Source of the DNA: Methylobacterium sp. 77
Lineage (GTDB): Bacteria; Pseudomonadota; Alphaproteobacteria; Rhizobiales; Beijerinckiaceae
Assembly: GCF_000372825.1 (NCBI RefSeq)
Contig: NZ_KB910516.1
Coordinates: 2,459,740-2,523,739 of the forward strand
Reading direction: 5' to 3'
DNA length: 64,000 bases
Shown here: piece by piece, positions 28,563-39,154 of the stretch
Layout of the letters: the number at the start of each line of letters is the position of its first letter
Numbering within the stretch: the first letter of the stretch is position 1
Notes under the pieces: model-generated
The model's database searches: none
The model's input: the letters and a program-made list of their open reading frames with translations, nothing else
Told to the model about the DNA's origin: nothing
Translations under genes and position numbers: made by a program

Positions 28563-29324
28563 TCAGGCGTAGGCCGACGCGATCCCCAGGAAATCGGCGG
28601 CGACGAGGCTCGCGCCACCCACCAATGCGCCGTCGACATTCTCGACCGCCATCAATTCGCGGGCGTTGCCGGGCTTCACCGAGCCGCCATAGAGGATGCG
28701 GACCTTCTGCGCTTCCGCGCCGATGAGCTGGCCGAGCATCTCGCGCAAGGAGGCATGGACCTCGGCGATGTCGGATGGGGTCGGGGTCAAGCCGGTGCCG
28801 ATCGCCCAGACCGGCTCGTAGGCGATGACAGTGTCGGTCGCTTTGGCGCCTTTCGGGACACCGATGGCGAGCTGGGCGCGGACGATGTCGAGGGCGCGGC
28901 CCTCCTCGCGCTCTTCCTGCGTCTCGCCGACGCAGATGATGCCGCAGAGACCCGCGCGGCGGGCGCCGAGCGCCTTGGCGTGCACGCCGTCATCGGTCTC
29001 GTGGTGATAGGCGCGCCGTTCGGAATGTCCGACGATGACGTAGCTGGCGCCGAGATCGGCCAGCATTTCGGCGGAGATGCTGCCGGTGAAGGCGCCGCTG
29101 GCCTTGGCATGGAGGTTCTGGCCGCCGATCGACACGGCCGACCCGTAGACGGCCGCCACGCAGGACGAGATCAGCGTCGAGGGCGGGCAGATCAGGACGT
29201 CGATCCGGGAGGAGAGATCGGGGGACAGCCCGTCACGGATGGCTTCGACCACCGGCACGGAGCTGCGCAGGCCGTTCATCTTCCAGTTGCCGGCGATCAG
29301 CGGCCGCCGTCCCGACTTCGACAT
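28563..29324 (-). CDS. tpiA: triosephosphate isomerase
   Basis: This 253-residue TIM-barrel enzyme interconverts dihydroxyacetone phosphate and glyceraldehyde 3-phosphate. It shows the substrate-binding NWKMN near the start, the catalytic histidine in GHSERR, the catalytic glutamate in [12 protein letters not shown], and the phosphate-binding [11 protein letters not shown] and [10 protein letters not shown]. Length is normal. It heads the tpiA-secG-pyrG run on the minus strand and is divergent from ppiD. Confidence 0.98.
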   Translation of the reverse strand: MSKSGRRPLIAGNWKMNGLRSSVPVVEAIRDGLSPDLSSRIDVLICPPSTLISSCVAAVYGSAVSIGGQNLHAKASGAFTGSISAEMLADLGASYVIVGHSERRAYHHETDDGVHAKALGARRAGLCGIICVGETQEEREEGRALDIVRAQLAIGVPKGAKATDTVIAYEPVWAIGTGLTPTPSDIAEVHASLREMLGQLIGAEAQKVRILYGGSVKPGNARELMAVENVDGALVGGASLVAADFLGIASAYA

Positions 29325-29519
29325 GCGTATCCCTCGTCATCACATGGTGGTGGTCCGGCATCACCGGATCGTGAGCGGGGCCGTAACAGAGCCGACTTGC
29401 CGGCGCAAACATGGCCTCGCGGATTCGACCGGCCTTTGCTGGCGCGTGCGGATAGTCTATCGCGGGCGGCTTGGAGCCCTGCCCCGGCAGGCCATCACGA
29501 CGGATTTTCGAACCTTCCG

Positions 29520-31421
29520 ATGCTGCAGAACATGCGTAGTGCGAGCCAGCATTGGCTCGGCAAGATCATCCTCACGGTGGTCTTCACCTTCCTCATCGCG
29601 GGCGTCGCGATCTTCGGCGTGGAAGATTTCTTCCGCTCGAGCTCCGCCACGACGGTCGCCACGGTGGGCAAGACGCAGATCACCTCGGAAGCGGTGCGGT
29701 CGGCCTATCAACTGCAGTTGCAGCGCTATCAAACGCAGCTGCAGCGCAGCCTGACGCCCGATCAGGCACGGGGCCTCGGACTCGACCGGCAGGTTCTCTC
29801 GCAGCTCATCAGCGAGGCCTCCCTCGATCAGCAGGCCAAGGATTTCGGCCTCGTGATCCCCGATTCGGCAGTGCTGCGCGCGATTCAGGAAGAGCCGACC
29901 TTCAAGGGCGCCAACGGCTCCTTCGATCAGAACCTGTTCTTCCAGACGTTGCAGCGCGCGGGCATCAACGAGGCGATGTTCGTGCGCGACCAGCGCGCCG
30001 CCGCCGGTCGCCTCCAGATCGCGGAGGCCGTCGCCGCCGACGTCCACGTCCCGGCCGCCCTGCGCGAGGCCGTGCACCGCTACACCACCGAGCGCCGGTC
30101 CGCGTCCTTCATCATGCTTCCTCCCTCGGTGGCGGGTGACGTTCCCGCGCCGACGGAGGACGAGGTCAAGGCGTATTACGACGAGAACAAGAGCGCCTTC
30201 CGCGCGCCCGATTACCGCGCCGTGACCCTCCTCGCCCTCGATCCGCAGGCGATGACCAAGCCCGATGCGGTGACCGAGGAGGACGTGCAGAAGCGCTACG
30301 ACCTCGGCAAGGCTCAGTACGGAACGCCGGAGCGGCGGACGATCCAGCAGATCGTGTTCCCCGACGAGGCGTCCGCCGAGACGGCCCGCAAGGAGATCGA
30401 ATCCGGCGAGAAGCCGTTCGAGGCGGTGGCCGTGGCGCGCGGCGTCGATGCCAAGGAACTGTCGCTGGGCAACCTGACCAAGGCCGAGTTGTTCGACACG
30501 GCCGTGGCCGATGCTGCGTTCGCACTGGCCCAGAACACCGTCAGCGCCCCGGTCAAGGGCCGCTTCGGCACGGTGCTCCTTCGCGTCACCGCCATCGAGC
30601 CCGAGACCAGGAAGCCCCTCGCCGACGTGGCACCCGAGATCCGCAAGACCATCGCCCTCGAGCGCGCCAAGACGACCGTGGAGAAGGACCACGACGCGAT
30701 CGAGGACGAGCGCGCCAACAGCAAGCCGCTGGCCGACATCGCCAAGGAGCGTGGGCTCACCCTCGTCACCTTGCCGGCTGTGAGCGCCCAGGGTCTCGAT
30801 CCGTCGGGCAAGCCGGTCGAGGGTCTTCCCGACCGCGATACGACGCTGCCGATCGTGTTCCGCTCCGAGATCGGAAGCGATACCGAGGCGCTGCGTCTGA
30901 AATCCGGCGGCTATGTCTGGGTCGACGTCACCGGCATCGACCATGCCCACGACAAGCCCCTGGATAAGGTGCGCGATCAGGCCGGCGCGCAATGGCGGGC
31001 CGCCGAAGTCGCCAAGCGCCTGACGGAGAAGGCGCGCAGCCTGACCGAGCGGCTCGACAAGGGCGAGTCCCTCGACACCCTGGCGGCGGATGTCGGCGTG
31101 CAGGTCCAGACCTCCACGGATATCGCCCGCAATCAGGCCAAGGACGGCCTGTCGGCGGATGTGGTCAACCGCATCTTCTCGACGCTCGTCGATAAGGCGG
31201 CCTCCGTCGAATCCGGCGAGTCGCGCGTCGTCGCCAAGGTCACCGCGGCGACCATGCCGGCCTTCGTGCCCGGCAGCCCCTCCGATGAGGCGATCTCCAA
31301 GCGCTTCCAGGCGACGATCATCGACGACATCCTCGGCGAATACATCGCCGACGTTCAGAAGACCGTGGGGATCACCGTCAACCAGACGGCATTCCGGCGC
31401 GCGGTCGGCGGCGAGTACTGA
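29520..31421 (+). CDS. ppiD: periplasmic folding chaperone/peptidyl-prolyl isomerase PpiD
   Basis: This 633-residue protein has one N-terminal membrane anchor (about 15-37, IILTVVFTFLIAGVAIFGVEDFF), a SurA-N-like domain (to about 180) and a parvulin-type region (about 255-370, PERRTIQQIVFPDEASAETARKEIESGEKPFEAVA, then KAELFDTAVADAAFAL). A second long helical region follows. It assists folding of secreted proteins at the periplasmic face. The start at 29520 (MLQNMRSASQHWLGK) matches the family. The stop is 7 bases before trpE. Confidence 0.92.
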   Translation: MLQNMRSASQHWLGKIILTVVFTFLIAGVAIFGVEDFFRSSSATTVATVGKTQITSEAVRSAYQLQLQRYQTQLQRSLTPDQARGLGLDRQVLSQLISEASLDQQAKDFGLVIPDSAVLRAIQEEPTFKGANGSFDQNLFFQTLQRAGINEAMFVRDQRAAAGRLQIAEAVAADVHVPAALREAVHRYTTERRSASFIMLPPSVAGDVPAPTEDEVKAYYDENKSAFRAPDYRAVTLLALDPQAMTKPDAVTEEDVQKRYDLGKAQYGTPERRTIQQIVFPDEASAETARKEIESGEKPFEAVAVARGVDAKELSLGNLTKAELFDTAVADAAFALAQNTVSAPVKGRFGTVLLRVTAIEPETRKPLADVAPEIRKTIALERAKTTVEKDHDAIEDERANSKPLADIAKERGLTLVTLPAVSAQGLDPSGKPVEGLPDRDTTLPIVFRSEIGSDTEALRLKSGGYVWVDVTGIDHAHDKPLDKVRDQAGAQWRAAEVAKRLTEKARSLTERLDKGESLDTLAADVGVQVQTSTDIARNQAKDGLSADVVNRIFSTLVDKAASVESGESRVVAKVTAATMPAFVPGSPSDEAISKRFQATIIDDILGEYIADVQKTVGITVNQTAFRRAVGGEY

Positions 31422-31428
31422 ACAACCG

Positions 31429-32949
31429 ATGTTTCAGGAGCCGGATTACGCCGCTTTCGCGGAGGCCTACGAGGCTGGGCGGCCGACCCTCCTCAACCTG
31501 ACACTGGTGGCCGATCTGGAAACTCCGGTCGCGGCCTTCCTGAAGCTGCGCGCGGTCCATGCCGGGCCGGCCTTCCTCCTCGAATCCGTCGAGGGCGGTG
31601 TCGTGCGCGGCCGCTACTCGATGATCGGGCTCGATCCCGATCTCGCCTGGCGCTGCCGCGACGGGCGGCCGGAAATCGCGCGGGGCAGCGACCTGTCGGC
31701 TTTTGTCTCGGAGGATGCGGCGCCGCTGGAGAGCCTGCGGTTGCTGATCGCCGAGAGCGCCATCGGTGGCCATGACGGCGCCGAGCTTCCGCCCATGGCG
31801 GCCGGGCTGTTCGGCTATCTCGGCTACGACATGGTTCGGGCCATGGAGCAGCTCGGCGAGCCGAACCCGGACCCGCTCGGCGTCCCCGACGCGATCCTCA
31901 TCCGGCCGCGCATCATGGTCGTCTTCGATTCCGTGCGCGACCTCATCACCGTGGTCGGTCCGGTGCGGCCCAGCGCCGGCATCTCCGCCCGCTCGGCCTA
32001 TGAGGGCGCGCTCACCCGCCTGCATCGGGTCGCCGAGATTCTCGAAGGGCCGCTACCGGTCGAGTCGCGGATCGACCCCCGCTCCATCGCTCATCCGGAA
32101 CCGGTCTCGAACACGACGCCCGAGACCTATCTGGCCATGGTCGCGCGGGCGAAGGAGTACATCGTCGCCGGCGACGTGTTTCAGGTCGTACTGTCGCAGC
32201 GTTTCGAGGCGCCCTTCACGCTGCCGGCCTTCGCCCTCTATCGCTCCCTGCGGCGGACCAACCCGGCGCCGTTCCTGTGCTACCTCGATTTCGAGGACTT
32301 CCAGGTCGTGTGCTCGTCGCCCGAGATCCTGGTGCGAGTGCGGGACGGTCGCGTCACGATCCGTCCCATCGCCGGTACACGGCCGCGCGGCGCCACTCCG
32401 GCCGAGGACAAGGCCCTCGCCGACGAGCTTCTGGCCGACCCGAAGGAGCGCTCCGAGCACCTGATGCTGCTCGATCTCGGCCGCAACGATGTCGGCCGGG
32501 TCTCGCGCATCGGCAGCGTGACGGTGACGGGGTCGTTCTTCCTCGAATATTATAGCCACGTCATGCACATCGTCTCGAACGTCGAAGGCGATCTCGACCC
32601 GCGCCACGACCCGCTCGGTGCCCTCTCGGCCGGATTTCCGGCCGGCACCGTCTCGGGTGCGCCCAAGGTCCGGGCGATGGAGATCATCGACGAATTGGAG
32701 CGCGAGAAGCGCGGCCCCTATGGCGGCTGCATCGGCTATTTCGGCGCGCGCGGAGAGATGGACACCTGCATCGTGTTGCGCACGGCCATCGTCAAGGACG
32801 GCCGGATGCACGTTCAGGCCGGCGCCGGCATCGTCTACGATTCCGATCCGGCTTCGGAGCAGCAGGAATGCGTGAACAAGGCCAAGGCCCTGTTCCGCGC
32901 AGCCGAGGATGCCGTGATATTCGCGAGCCGGGCACGGCGGGGGCAATAG
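31429..32949 (+). CDS. trpE: anthranilate synthase component I
   Basis: This 506-residue chorismate-using enzyme makes anthranilate with TrpG, the first step of tryptophan synthesis. Motifs seen are the N-terminal LLESVEGGVVRGRYSMIGLDP (feedback-site region), VFQVVLSQRFE, NPAPFLCYLDF, CSSPEILVRV, RPIAGTRPRGATPAEDKALADELLADPKERSEHLMLLDLGRNDVGRV and FPAGTVSGAPKVRAMEIID. The start is 7 bases after the ppiD stop with no clear ribosome-binding site, suggesting coupling. The partner trpG is about 3.2 kb downstream, separated by unrelated genes. I see no trp leader peptide. Confidence 0.97.
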   Translation: MFQEPDYAAFAEAYEAGRPTLLNLTLVADLETPVAAFLKLRAVHAGPAFLLESVEGGVVRGRYSMIGLDPDLAWRCRDGRPEIARGSDLSAFVSEDAAPLESLRLLIAESAIGGHDGAELPPMAAGLFGYLGYDMVRAMEQLGEPNPDPLGVPDAILIRPRIMVVFDSVRDLITVVGPVRPSAGISARSAYEGALTRLHRVAEILEGPLPVESRIDPRSIAHPEPVSNTTPETYLAMVARAKEYIVAGDVFQVVLSQRFEAPFTLPAFALYRSLRRTNPAPFLCYLDFEDFQVVCSSPEILVRVRDGRVTIRPIAGTRPRGATPAEDKALADELLADPKERSEHLMLLDLGRNDVGRVSRIGSVTVTGSFFLEYYSHVMHIVSNVEGDLDPRHDPLGALSAGFPAGTVSGAPKVRAMEIIDELEREKRGPYGGCIGYFGARGEMDTCIVLRTAIVKDGRMHVQAGAGIVYDSDPASEQQECVNKAKALFRAAEDAVIFASRARRGQ

Positions 32950-32967
32950 GCCGACATCAGCCCGGCG

Positions 32968-33636
32968 TCAGGTTCGGCGGGACGCGAGCCAGTAGCGAAC
33001 TTCCAGCCCCATGAGGATGAGGGCCAGAAGGAGTGTGAAGGGGCCGATCAGATATAGATTGGCGAGGCCGCCCCAGAACAGGAGATCGCTCCGCCAGCCG
33101 TAGGATCGTTTGCCACCCGGCAGCGCGAATTGAAGCCGCGCCGTAATGCCGTCGAGTTCAGGCACATCGCGCAAGATGGAGGCCTCAAGACGATAGGGTC
33201 CGGGAGTGACGACGATCGGCCGGGAGATCACCCGCCAGACCTGCGTCGTCGCATGGCCATCGCGTCCGTAGGTATCCCCATCGCCCGAGGCCACGGTTCG
33301 TCCGGATGGATCGGTGAGCGACCATCGTAGCGGGACACTGGTTCCCGATGGTCGCTGACGGCGCCCGTCCTCTCCAAGAGGCGAGTATTTGCCGATGAGC
33401 GTCATCGCCTGTTGCCGAGGGCGCGTGGCGATCGAGAATTCGAGTCTCAGTTCGTGAGGCCCGTCCAATCTCACACGAATATCCTGATCCACGCGGCCGG
33501 CGGGAGAGAGCGAGATCGGTCGATCCAGCGGAGATTCCGTCACCTCATCCGACCAAAGTCGGAACCCCACAAGCCAAGCGGCCAAGACGAAGATCACCGT
33601 CGCCCACGCTCGGCGCCTTTTGAGGAAGGCTCTCAT
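32968..33636 (-). CDS. hypothetical membrane protein
   Basis: This 222-residue protein has one N-terminal hydrophobic segment (about 10-27, AWATVIFVLAAWLVGF) and one near the C-terminus (about 188-212, GLANLYLIGPFTLLLALILMGLE). Between them lies a ~150-residue region predicted to be extracytoplasmic and rich in beta-type sequence (DIRVRLDGPHELRLEFSIATRPRQQ, VVTPGPYRLEASIL). No family recognised. It is convergent with trpE and divergent from the hydrolase gene. Confidence 0.6.
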   Translation of the reverse strand: MRAFLKRRRAWATVIFVLAAWLVGFRLWSDEVTESPLDRPISLSPAGRVDQDIRVRLDGPHELRLEFSIATRPRQQAMTLIGKYSPLGEDGRRQRPSGTSVPLRWSLTDPSGRTVASGDGDTYGRDGHATTQVWRVISRPIVVTPGPYRLEASILRDVPELDGITARLQFALPGGKRSYGWRSDLLFWGGLANLYLIGPFTLLLALILMGLEVRYWLASRRT

Positions 33637-33828
33637 TCGATGAAGCTCTGGATCGACGCGTCGTCAGACCGAAAGCGCTAGGGCTTTTGGAGCGCCCGAT
33701 CCAGCCGGGACTTCTGCATGAGTTGCGGGCCGCCATCGAATCGGTTGTACATCGTCGGGGCCGGCCCAGCTTTCATCGACATGCGCCGTCGCGTGCGAGA
33801 TCGTCGTCACGGCTGCGGAGGCGACAGG

Positions 33829-34716
33829 ATGGCGAGGAGCGAGATCGATGCCGTTCGGGCTCTGCTCGCCGCGAGCCCGCGTTCGACCGATCTGGCGCAG
33901 CGCCGCGAGCGTCTCGATGGGTTCGGGGCACGCTATCCCGTGGCGGAGGATGTCGCGGTCGTGCCGGTCGATGCCGGCGGCGTGGCGGCGGAATGGACGA
34001 CGACGCCCTCGGCCGATCCCGCCCGCGTTCTCCTGTTCCTGCATGGCGGCGGCTACGTCTCCGGCTCGCTCGCGAGCCATCGCCACATGGTGGCCGAAGC
34101 GGGCCGCGCGGCCGGAGCGCGGACCCTCGCCCTCGCCTATCGTCTCGCGCCCGAGCACCCGTTTCCCGCAGCCCTCGACGACGCCCTTGCGGCATACCGC
34201 TTCCTGCTCGATTCGGGGATCGGTCCGGACGGGATCGCCCTGTCCGGCGAGAGCGCCGGAGGCGGGCTGGCCGTGGCGACGGCGATCTCCCTGCGTGACG
34301 CGGGCCTGCCGCTCCCGGGCTGTCTCTGGCTGAGTTCCCCCTGGGTCGATCTGGCGATGGCCGGCGCCAGCATGGACACCAAGGCGGCGGTCGATCCCCT
34401 GATCAACCGAGAGTACCTGACGGAACTCGCGACAGCCTATCGTGCCGAGAGCGATGCGGCCACGCCGCTGATCTCTCCGCTCCACGCCGATCTTCGCAGC
34501 CTGCCGCCGATGCTGATCCAGGTCGGCACGGCCGAGACCCTACTCGACGACGCCCTTCGGTTGGCCGGCGTAGCGTCCTCTGCCGATGTCGCGGTGACGC
34601 TCGAGGTGTGGCCGCACATGATCCATGCCTGGCACCTGTTCTACCGGCAGCTCTCGGAGGGGCGCCGGTCGCTGGCGAGCGCAGGTGGCTTCATGCGCGC
34701 CCGGCTGGCGAGCTGA
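33829..34716 (+). CDS. alpha/beta hydrolase, hormone-sensitive lipase type
   Basis: This 295-residue esterase has the HSL-family oxyanion motif FLHGGGYVSGS, the nucleophile elbow LSGESAGGGLA, the acid in QVGTAETLLDD and the histidine in WPHMIHAWHLF. Substrate unknown; members hydrolyse short-chain esters or lactones. The ATG at 33829 (MARSEIDAVR) has GGAGG just before it; an upstream in-frame ATG at 33718 is less likely. The stop is 3 bases before the MFS gene, so the two form an operon, perhaps detoxification and efflux of the same compound. Confidence 0.87.
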   Translation: MARSEIDAVRALLAASPRSTDLAQRRERLDGFGARYPVAEDVAVVPVDAGGVAAEWTTTPSADPARVLLFLHGGGYVSGSLASHRHMVAEAGRAAGARTLALAYRLAPEHPFPAALDDALAAYRFLLDSGIGPDGIALSGESAGGGLAVATAISLRDAGLPLPGCLWLSSPWVDLAMAGASMDTKAAVDPLINREYLTELATAYRAESDAATPLISPLHADLRSLPPMLIQVGTAETLLDDALRLAGVASSADVAVTLEVWPHMIHAWHLFYRQLSEGRRSLASAGGFMRARLAS

Positions 34717-34719
34717 TCG

Positions 34720-36075
34720 GTGAAAGAGGCCGCCGGAGGCCGCATCGTCGTCGCCGCGTCCTGCCTCGGCATGCTGTGCCTCGGCGCGAACGGCACCGCG
34801 ATCATGGCCGCGTTGCCGACCATGCGCGAAGACCTCGCCCTCGGCGGGATCGAGGTGGAATGGGTGGTGAACGCCTATCTCCTCGCCTCGGCGGCCTTCA
34901 TCATCCTCGGCGGCAAGATGGCGGACCGGGCCGGCGCGGGGCGAATCGCCCTGATCGGCCTCGTCCTCTTCACCCTCGCCTCCGTCGTCATCGCGCTCGC
35001 CGGTTCCGCGCCCTGGGTGCTCGTCGGCCGGGCGTTGCAGGGTCTGGCCGCGGCCTTCGCCGTTCCCGGCACGCTGACCCTGGTGGGCCGGGCAGTACCG
35101 CCGAACGGGCGCGCGGCGGCGATCGGCGCCTGGGCCGGGTTCCTGATGCTCGGCTTCAGCCTCGGCCCGCTCATCGGCGGCGCCCTCACCCATTTCTTCG
35201 GCTGGCGTGACATCTTCTGGGTCAACGGCGCGGTGATGCTCGCCTCCGCGATCGGTGTCGGTCTGTCGTCACCCCTCCTTGCGCCGGAGCGCACCGGCTC
35301 CCCGCCCCGGCTCGACGTCGCCGGCTTCGTCCTGCTGGCATTCCTGATGGTCGCCGCCATCGTCACGCTGCAGGGCCTGCGGACGATGCTCGAAGCCCCC
35401 CTGCGCGTCCTCGTCCCGTTCGCCGTCGCGACAATGTCCCTCTTCCTGTTCGTCAGGGTCGAGCGGAGGGCGACCGACCCCTTCGTCGACCTCGATACCC
35501 TCGCGCATCCGGCCTTCCTGAGGGCGACCGCGACCGGTGCGGTCGCCATGTTCTGCATCCTGCCGCTGCTGATGTTCCTGAACCTCGATCTTCAGGGAGC
35601 GGACGGCCTCGCGCTCACGGCCGTGGAGGCCGGCCTCGCCACCCTGCCGATGAGCGCCGGATTGCTCGGCATCTCCCTTTCAGCACCGGTTCTGGTGCGC
35701 CGCCTCGGCACGCGCCGGTCGATGATGGCGGCGATGCTGGCGATCGTCGGGGCGAGCCCCGTCATCGCGCTGGGCGCCGGGGACCGGACGCTCGTCTACC
35801 TCGGGCTCGGCCTGCTGCTGATCGGAGCGGGCCTCGCGCTGCCCTATGCCACGGCGCCGCGCCTCGCTCTGGCGGCACTGCCACCCGAGGGCGCGGGCCT
35901 GAGCTCCGGCCTCGTCAATGCCGGGACGTTCCTGGGGGGCAGCCTCGGCGTCACCCTCGCCGCGCTCGCCTTCGAGTCCGGCGGCCTCGACGCGGTCATG
36001 GCGGTGATCGCGACGGCCGGGGCCGTGGGTTTCGTCCTGTGCCGGGCCATGCCGCCGGACGCCGCGCAGCGATAG
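34720..36075 (+). CDS. MFS transporter, DHA2 (EmrB/QacA) type
   Basis: This 451-residue transporter has about 14 hydrophobic segments. The N-terminal half is typical of drug efflux pumps: LGANGTAIMAALPTMREDL, VEWVVNAYLLASAAFIILGGKMADRAG and GRALQGLAAAFAVPGTLTLVG. The start is GTG at 34720, three bases after the hydrolase stop. Substrate unknown. Confidence 0.88.
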   Translation: MKEAAGGRIVVAASCLGMLCLGANGTAIMAALPTMREDLALGGIEVEWVVNAYLLASAAFIILGGKMADRAGAGRIALIGLVLFTLASVVIALAGSAPWVLVGRALQGLAAAFAVPGTLTLVGRAVPPNGRAAAIGAWAGFLMLGFSLGPLIGGALTHFFGWRDIFWVNGAVMLASAIGVGLSSPLLAPERTGSPPRLDVAGFVLLAFLMVAAIVTLQGLRTMLEAPLRVLVPFAVATMSLFLFVRVERRATDPFVDLDTLAHPAFLRATATGAVAMFCILPLLMFLNLDLQGADGLALTAVEAGLATLPMSAGLLGISLSAPVLVRRLGTRRSMMAAMLAIVGASPVIALGAGDRTLVYLGLGLLLIGAGLALPYATAPRLALAALPPEGAGLSSGLVNAGTFLGGSLGVTLAALAFESGGLDAVMAVIATAGAVGFVLCRAMPPDAAQR

Positions 36076-36145
36076 GCCGCAACGCGAGGACGCTTGACCC
36101 CCTTCCCTCACGTCGTCACACGAGGAGGACAAGAGAAGCGCGATC

Positions 36146-36760
36146 ATGTCCAACGTCCTCGTCATCGACAATTACGATTCCTTCACCTGGAATCTCGTCC
36201 ATCTCATCGGGCCGCTCTGCGGATCGATCGACGTGGTGCGCAACGACCGGATCACCATCGACGAGATCCGCGAGCGCGCGCCCGACGCCGTCGTACTGTC
36301 GCCGGGCCCGTGTACGCCCAACGAGGCCGGCATCTGCCTCGACGTGGTGCGCGATCTCTCCGGCGCGGTGCCGATCTTCGGGGTCTGCCTCGGCCTGCAG
36401 GCGATCGGGCAGGCCTTCGGCGGCGACGTGGTGCGCGCGCCAAAACCGATGCACGGCAAGGTCTCCAGCATCAGCCACCGGGCGACCGGCGTCTTCCGGG
36501 GGCTGAACGGCCCGTTCGATGCCACGCGCTACCATTCCCTCGTGGTGGAGCGCGGCGGCTGCCCGCAGGATCTGATCGTCACCGCCGAAGCGGACGGCCT
36601 GATCATGGCGCTGGAACACGCGACGCTCCCGGTCCACGGCGTGCAGTTCCACCCGGAGAGCATCCTCTCCCACCACGGATCGCAGATCCTCCGCAACTTC
36701 CTCGACATCGCGGCGGCCTGGAACGCGGCGCGTGACAAGCACGAGCCCGGCGTGCATTGA
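36146..36760 (+). CDS. trpG: anthranilate synthase component II (glutamine amidotransferase)
   Basis: This 204-residue class I amidotransferase supplies ammonia to TrpE. It begins [19 protein letters not shown] and has [12 protein letters not shown], the nucleophile cysteine in [25 protein letters not shown] and the His-Glu pair in [11 protein letters not shown]. The same subunit can serve aminodeoxychorismate synthase. GAGGAGG lies upstream of the ATG. It opens the trpG-trpD-trpC-moaC-moeA run. Confidence 0.96.
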   Translation: MSNVLVIDNYDSFTWNLVHLIGPLCGSIDVVRNDRITIDEIRERAPDAVVLSPGPCTPNEAGICLDVVRDLSGAVPIFGVCLGLQAIGQAFGGDVVRAPKPMHGKVSSISHRATGVFRGLNGPFDATRYHSLVVERGGCPQDLIVTAEADGLIMALEHATLPVHGVQFHPESILSHHGSQILRNFLDIAAAWNAARDKHEPGVH

Positions 36761-36795
36761 CGCAGCGATCAAGGGTGACCGACGCGTTCTAATCC

Positions 36796-37809
36796 ATGGA
36801 CATCTTCAAGCCGCTCCTCGCCAAAGTCGCGGCCGGGTCGAGTCTCGACCGGGTGGAGGCGCGCGCGGCGTTCGACCATCTGCTCTCCGGCGAGGTGACG
36901 CCGGTTCAGGCCAGCGCCTTCCTCATCGCCCTGAAGGTGCGCGGCGAGGCCGAGGACGAGATCGTCGGCGCGGTCGAGGCCATGCGCGCGCGGATGGTGC
37001 GGGTCGCCCCGGTGCCGGGCGCCATCGACATCGTCGGCACGGGCGGCGACCATTCCGGCAGCTACAACGTCTCGACCCTGGCCGCGATCCTCGCCGCCGC
37101 CTGCGGCGTGCCCGTCGCCAAGCACGGCAATCGCGCCGCCACATCCCGCTCGGGCGCGGCCGACGTGCTGGTCTCCCTCGGCGTCAGGATCGGCCAGGAC
37201 CCGGACGGGCTGGCGCGCTGCCTGGCCGAGGCGGGCCTGTGCTTCATGTTCGCCCAGACCCATCACGGCGCCATGCGCCACGTGGCGCCGGTGCGCTCCG
37301 AACTGCCCACTCGCACGATCTTCAACCTGCTCGGACCGCTCTCGAACCCGGCCGGCGTCGAGCGCCAGCTGCTCGGCGTCTCCACCGCCGCCTGGGCCGA
37401 GCCGCTGACACGGGTTCTCGGCGAACTCGGCAGCAAAAGGGTCTGGACCGTGCACGGGTCGGACGGGCTCGACGAGATCACCGTCACCGGACCGACGCCG
37501 GTGGTGGCGCTGGAGAACGGGCGAATCGACCGTTTCACCATCGACCCGCGCGAGGTCGGCCTGCCGCTCTGGACCCTCGAGGATCTTCGCGGCGGCGATC
37601 CCGATCACAACGCACACGCGCTGAACGCGGTCCTCGCGGGCGAACGCAACGCCTACCGCGACATCGCCGTTCTCAATGCGGGAGCCGGCCTCGTCGTCGC
37701 CGGAGCTGCCCAGACGCTGGCGGAAGGCGTGGCGCGTGCCGCATCCGCCATCGACGACGGCGCGGCGAGCGCGACGCTCGCGCGCCTCGTCGCGGTCTCG
37801 AACACATGA
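36796..37809 (+). CDS. trpD: anthranilate phosphoribosyltransferase
   Basis: This 337-residue enzyme joins anthranilate and phosphoribosyl pyrophosphate. The glycine-rich substrate loop [17 protein letters not shown] is seen with [40 protein letters not shown] and [13 protein letters not shown]. Length normal. It starts 35 bases after trpG, and its TGA overlaps the ATG of trpC (ATGA). Confidence 0.97.
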   Translation: MDIFKPLLAKVAAGSSLDRVEARAAFDHLLSGEVTPVQASAFLIALKVRGEAEDEIVGAVEAMRARMVRVAPVPGAIDIVGTGGDHSGSYNVSTLAAILAAACGVPVAKHGNRAATSRSGAADVLVSLGVRIGQDPDGLARCLAEAGLCFMFAQTHHGAMRHVAPVRSELPTRTIFNLLGPLSNPAGVERQLLGVSTAAWAEPLTRVLGELGSKRVWTVHGSDGLDEITVTGPTPVVALENGRIDRFTIDPREVGLPLWTLEDLRGGDPDHNAHALNAVLAGERNAYRDIAVLNAGAGLVVAGAAQTLAEGVARAASAIDDGAASATLARLVAVSNT

Positions 37810-38672
37810 AAGAGGCCCCGATGAGCGAGGCTAAACCGATGGCGGACGCCGCACCGGCAACGACCGACCGCCGCGACGTGCTCGCGCGGATCGAGGCGTA
37901 CAAGCGCCGCGAGATCGCCGAAGCCAAGCTGCGCGTCCCGCAGACCAAGCTCGAGAAGCGCATCGAGAAGGCCGCCCCGGTGCGGCCCTTCGCCGATGCC
38001 ATCGCCGCCCATATCGGGGAGGGCCGGCCGGCCCTCATCGCCGAGGTGAAGAAGGCCTCGCCGTCGAAGGGCCTGATCCGCGAGGATTTCGACCCGGCCG
38101 TGCTCGCCGCCGCCTACGAGGCGGGGGGCGCCACCTGCCTCTCCGTGCTCACCGACACGCCGTCCTTCCAGGGCAAGCCGGAATACCTGACCGAGGCGCG
38201 CGACGCCTGTTCCTTGCCCGTGCTGCGCAAGGACTTCCTGTTCGAGCCCTACCAGGTGTTCGAGGCGCGGGCCTGGGGCGCCGATTGCGTCCTCGCGATC
38301 ATGGCCTGCCTCGACGACGACGAGGCCCTGGCCATCGTCGAGACCGCGCACGATCTCGGCATGGACGTGCTGGTGGAGGTCCATGACGAGGAGGAACTCG
38401 CCCGCGCCATTCCGCTCGGCACCCGGCTTCTGGGCATCAACAACCGCGACCTGAAGACGTTCGAAGTCTCGTTCGACACGGCGATCCGCGTCGCCAGGGG
38501 CGTGCCGGCGGACCGTATCGCGGTCGCCGAGAGCGGCATCACCGGCCATGACGACGTCCTGCGCCTGGAGAACGGCGGCCTGCGCACCATTCTCGTCGGC
38601 GAGAGCCTGATGCGCGAGGCCGACGTGACCAAGGCGACGAAGCGCCTGCTGTTCGGCAAGGTCGGCAAATGA
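37806..38672 (+). CDS. trpC: indole-3-glycerol phosphate synthase
   Basis: This 288-residue TIM barrel closes the indole ring in tryptophan synthesis. It shows [70 protein letters not shown] and [16 protein letters not shown]. The ATG at 37806 overlaps the trpD stop; a second in-frame ATG at 37821 (MSEAKPM) is also possible. The last four bases overlap the start of moaC. Confidence 0.97.
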   Translation: MKEAPMSEAKPMADAAPATTDRRDVLARIEAYKRREIAEAKLRVPQTKLEKRIEKAAPVRPFADAIAAHIGEGRPALIAEVKKASPSKGLIREDFDPAVLAAAYEAGGATCLSVLTDTPSFQGKPEYLTEARDACSLPVLRKDFLFEPYQVFEARAWGADCVLAIMACLDDDEALAIVETAHDLGMDVLVEVHDEEELARAIPLGTRLLGINNRDLKTFEVSFDTAIRVARGVPADRIAVAESGITGHDDVLRLENGGLRTILVGESLMREADVTKATKRLLFGKVGK

Positions 38673-39154
38673 GCGCGCTCACCCATCTCGACGCGGCGGG
38701 TGCCGCCAACATGGTCGATGTCTCCGACAAGGCCGCCACCACCCGCACCGCCCGCGCCGAGGGCGTCGTGGTGATGCTGCCCGAGACACTGCGCCTGATC
38801 CGCGAGGGCGATGCCAAGAAGGGCGACGTGATCGGCACGGCGCGGCTCGCCGGCATCATGGCCTCGAAGCGCACGCACGAACTGATTCCGCTCTGCCACC
38901 CGTTGTTGATCTCCAAGGTCCGGGTGGAATGCGAGCCGGACGATTCCCTGCCGGGCCTGCGCGTCACCGCCGAAGTGAAGGTGATCGGTCCGACGGGTGT
39001 CGAGATGGAGGCGCTCACCGCCGTCTCCGTCGCCTGCCTGACGATCTACGACATGGTGAAGGCGGCCGACCGCGGCATGCGGATCGAGGGGATCCACCTG
39101 CTCGCCAAGGATGGCGGCCGCTCGGGTTCCTACCGCGCCGGGGACGGTTCGTGA
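38669..39154 (+). CDS. moaC: cyclic pyranopterin monophosphate synthase MoaC
   Basis: This 161-residue enzyme of molybdenum cofactor synthesis works after MoaA to make cyclic pyranopterin monophosphate. Motifs: [63 protein letters not shown] and the C-terminal KDGGRSG. Coupled by ATGA to trpC and by GTGA to moeA. The cofactor is needed by SorA encoded in this window. Confidence 0.96.
   Translation: MSALTHLDAAGAANMVDVSDKAATTRTARAEGVVVMLPETLRLIREGDAKKGDVIGTARLAGIMASKRTHELIPLCHPLLISKVRVECEPDDSLPGLRVTAEVKVIGPTGVEMEALTAVSVACLTIYDMVKAADRGMRIEGIHLLAKDGGRSGSYRAGDGS

Noticed and set aside
29457..30992. 511-codon minus-strand frame opposite ppiD
   Set aside because: Antisense shadow of ppiD, no family pattern.
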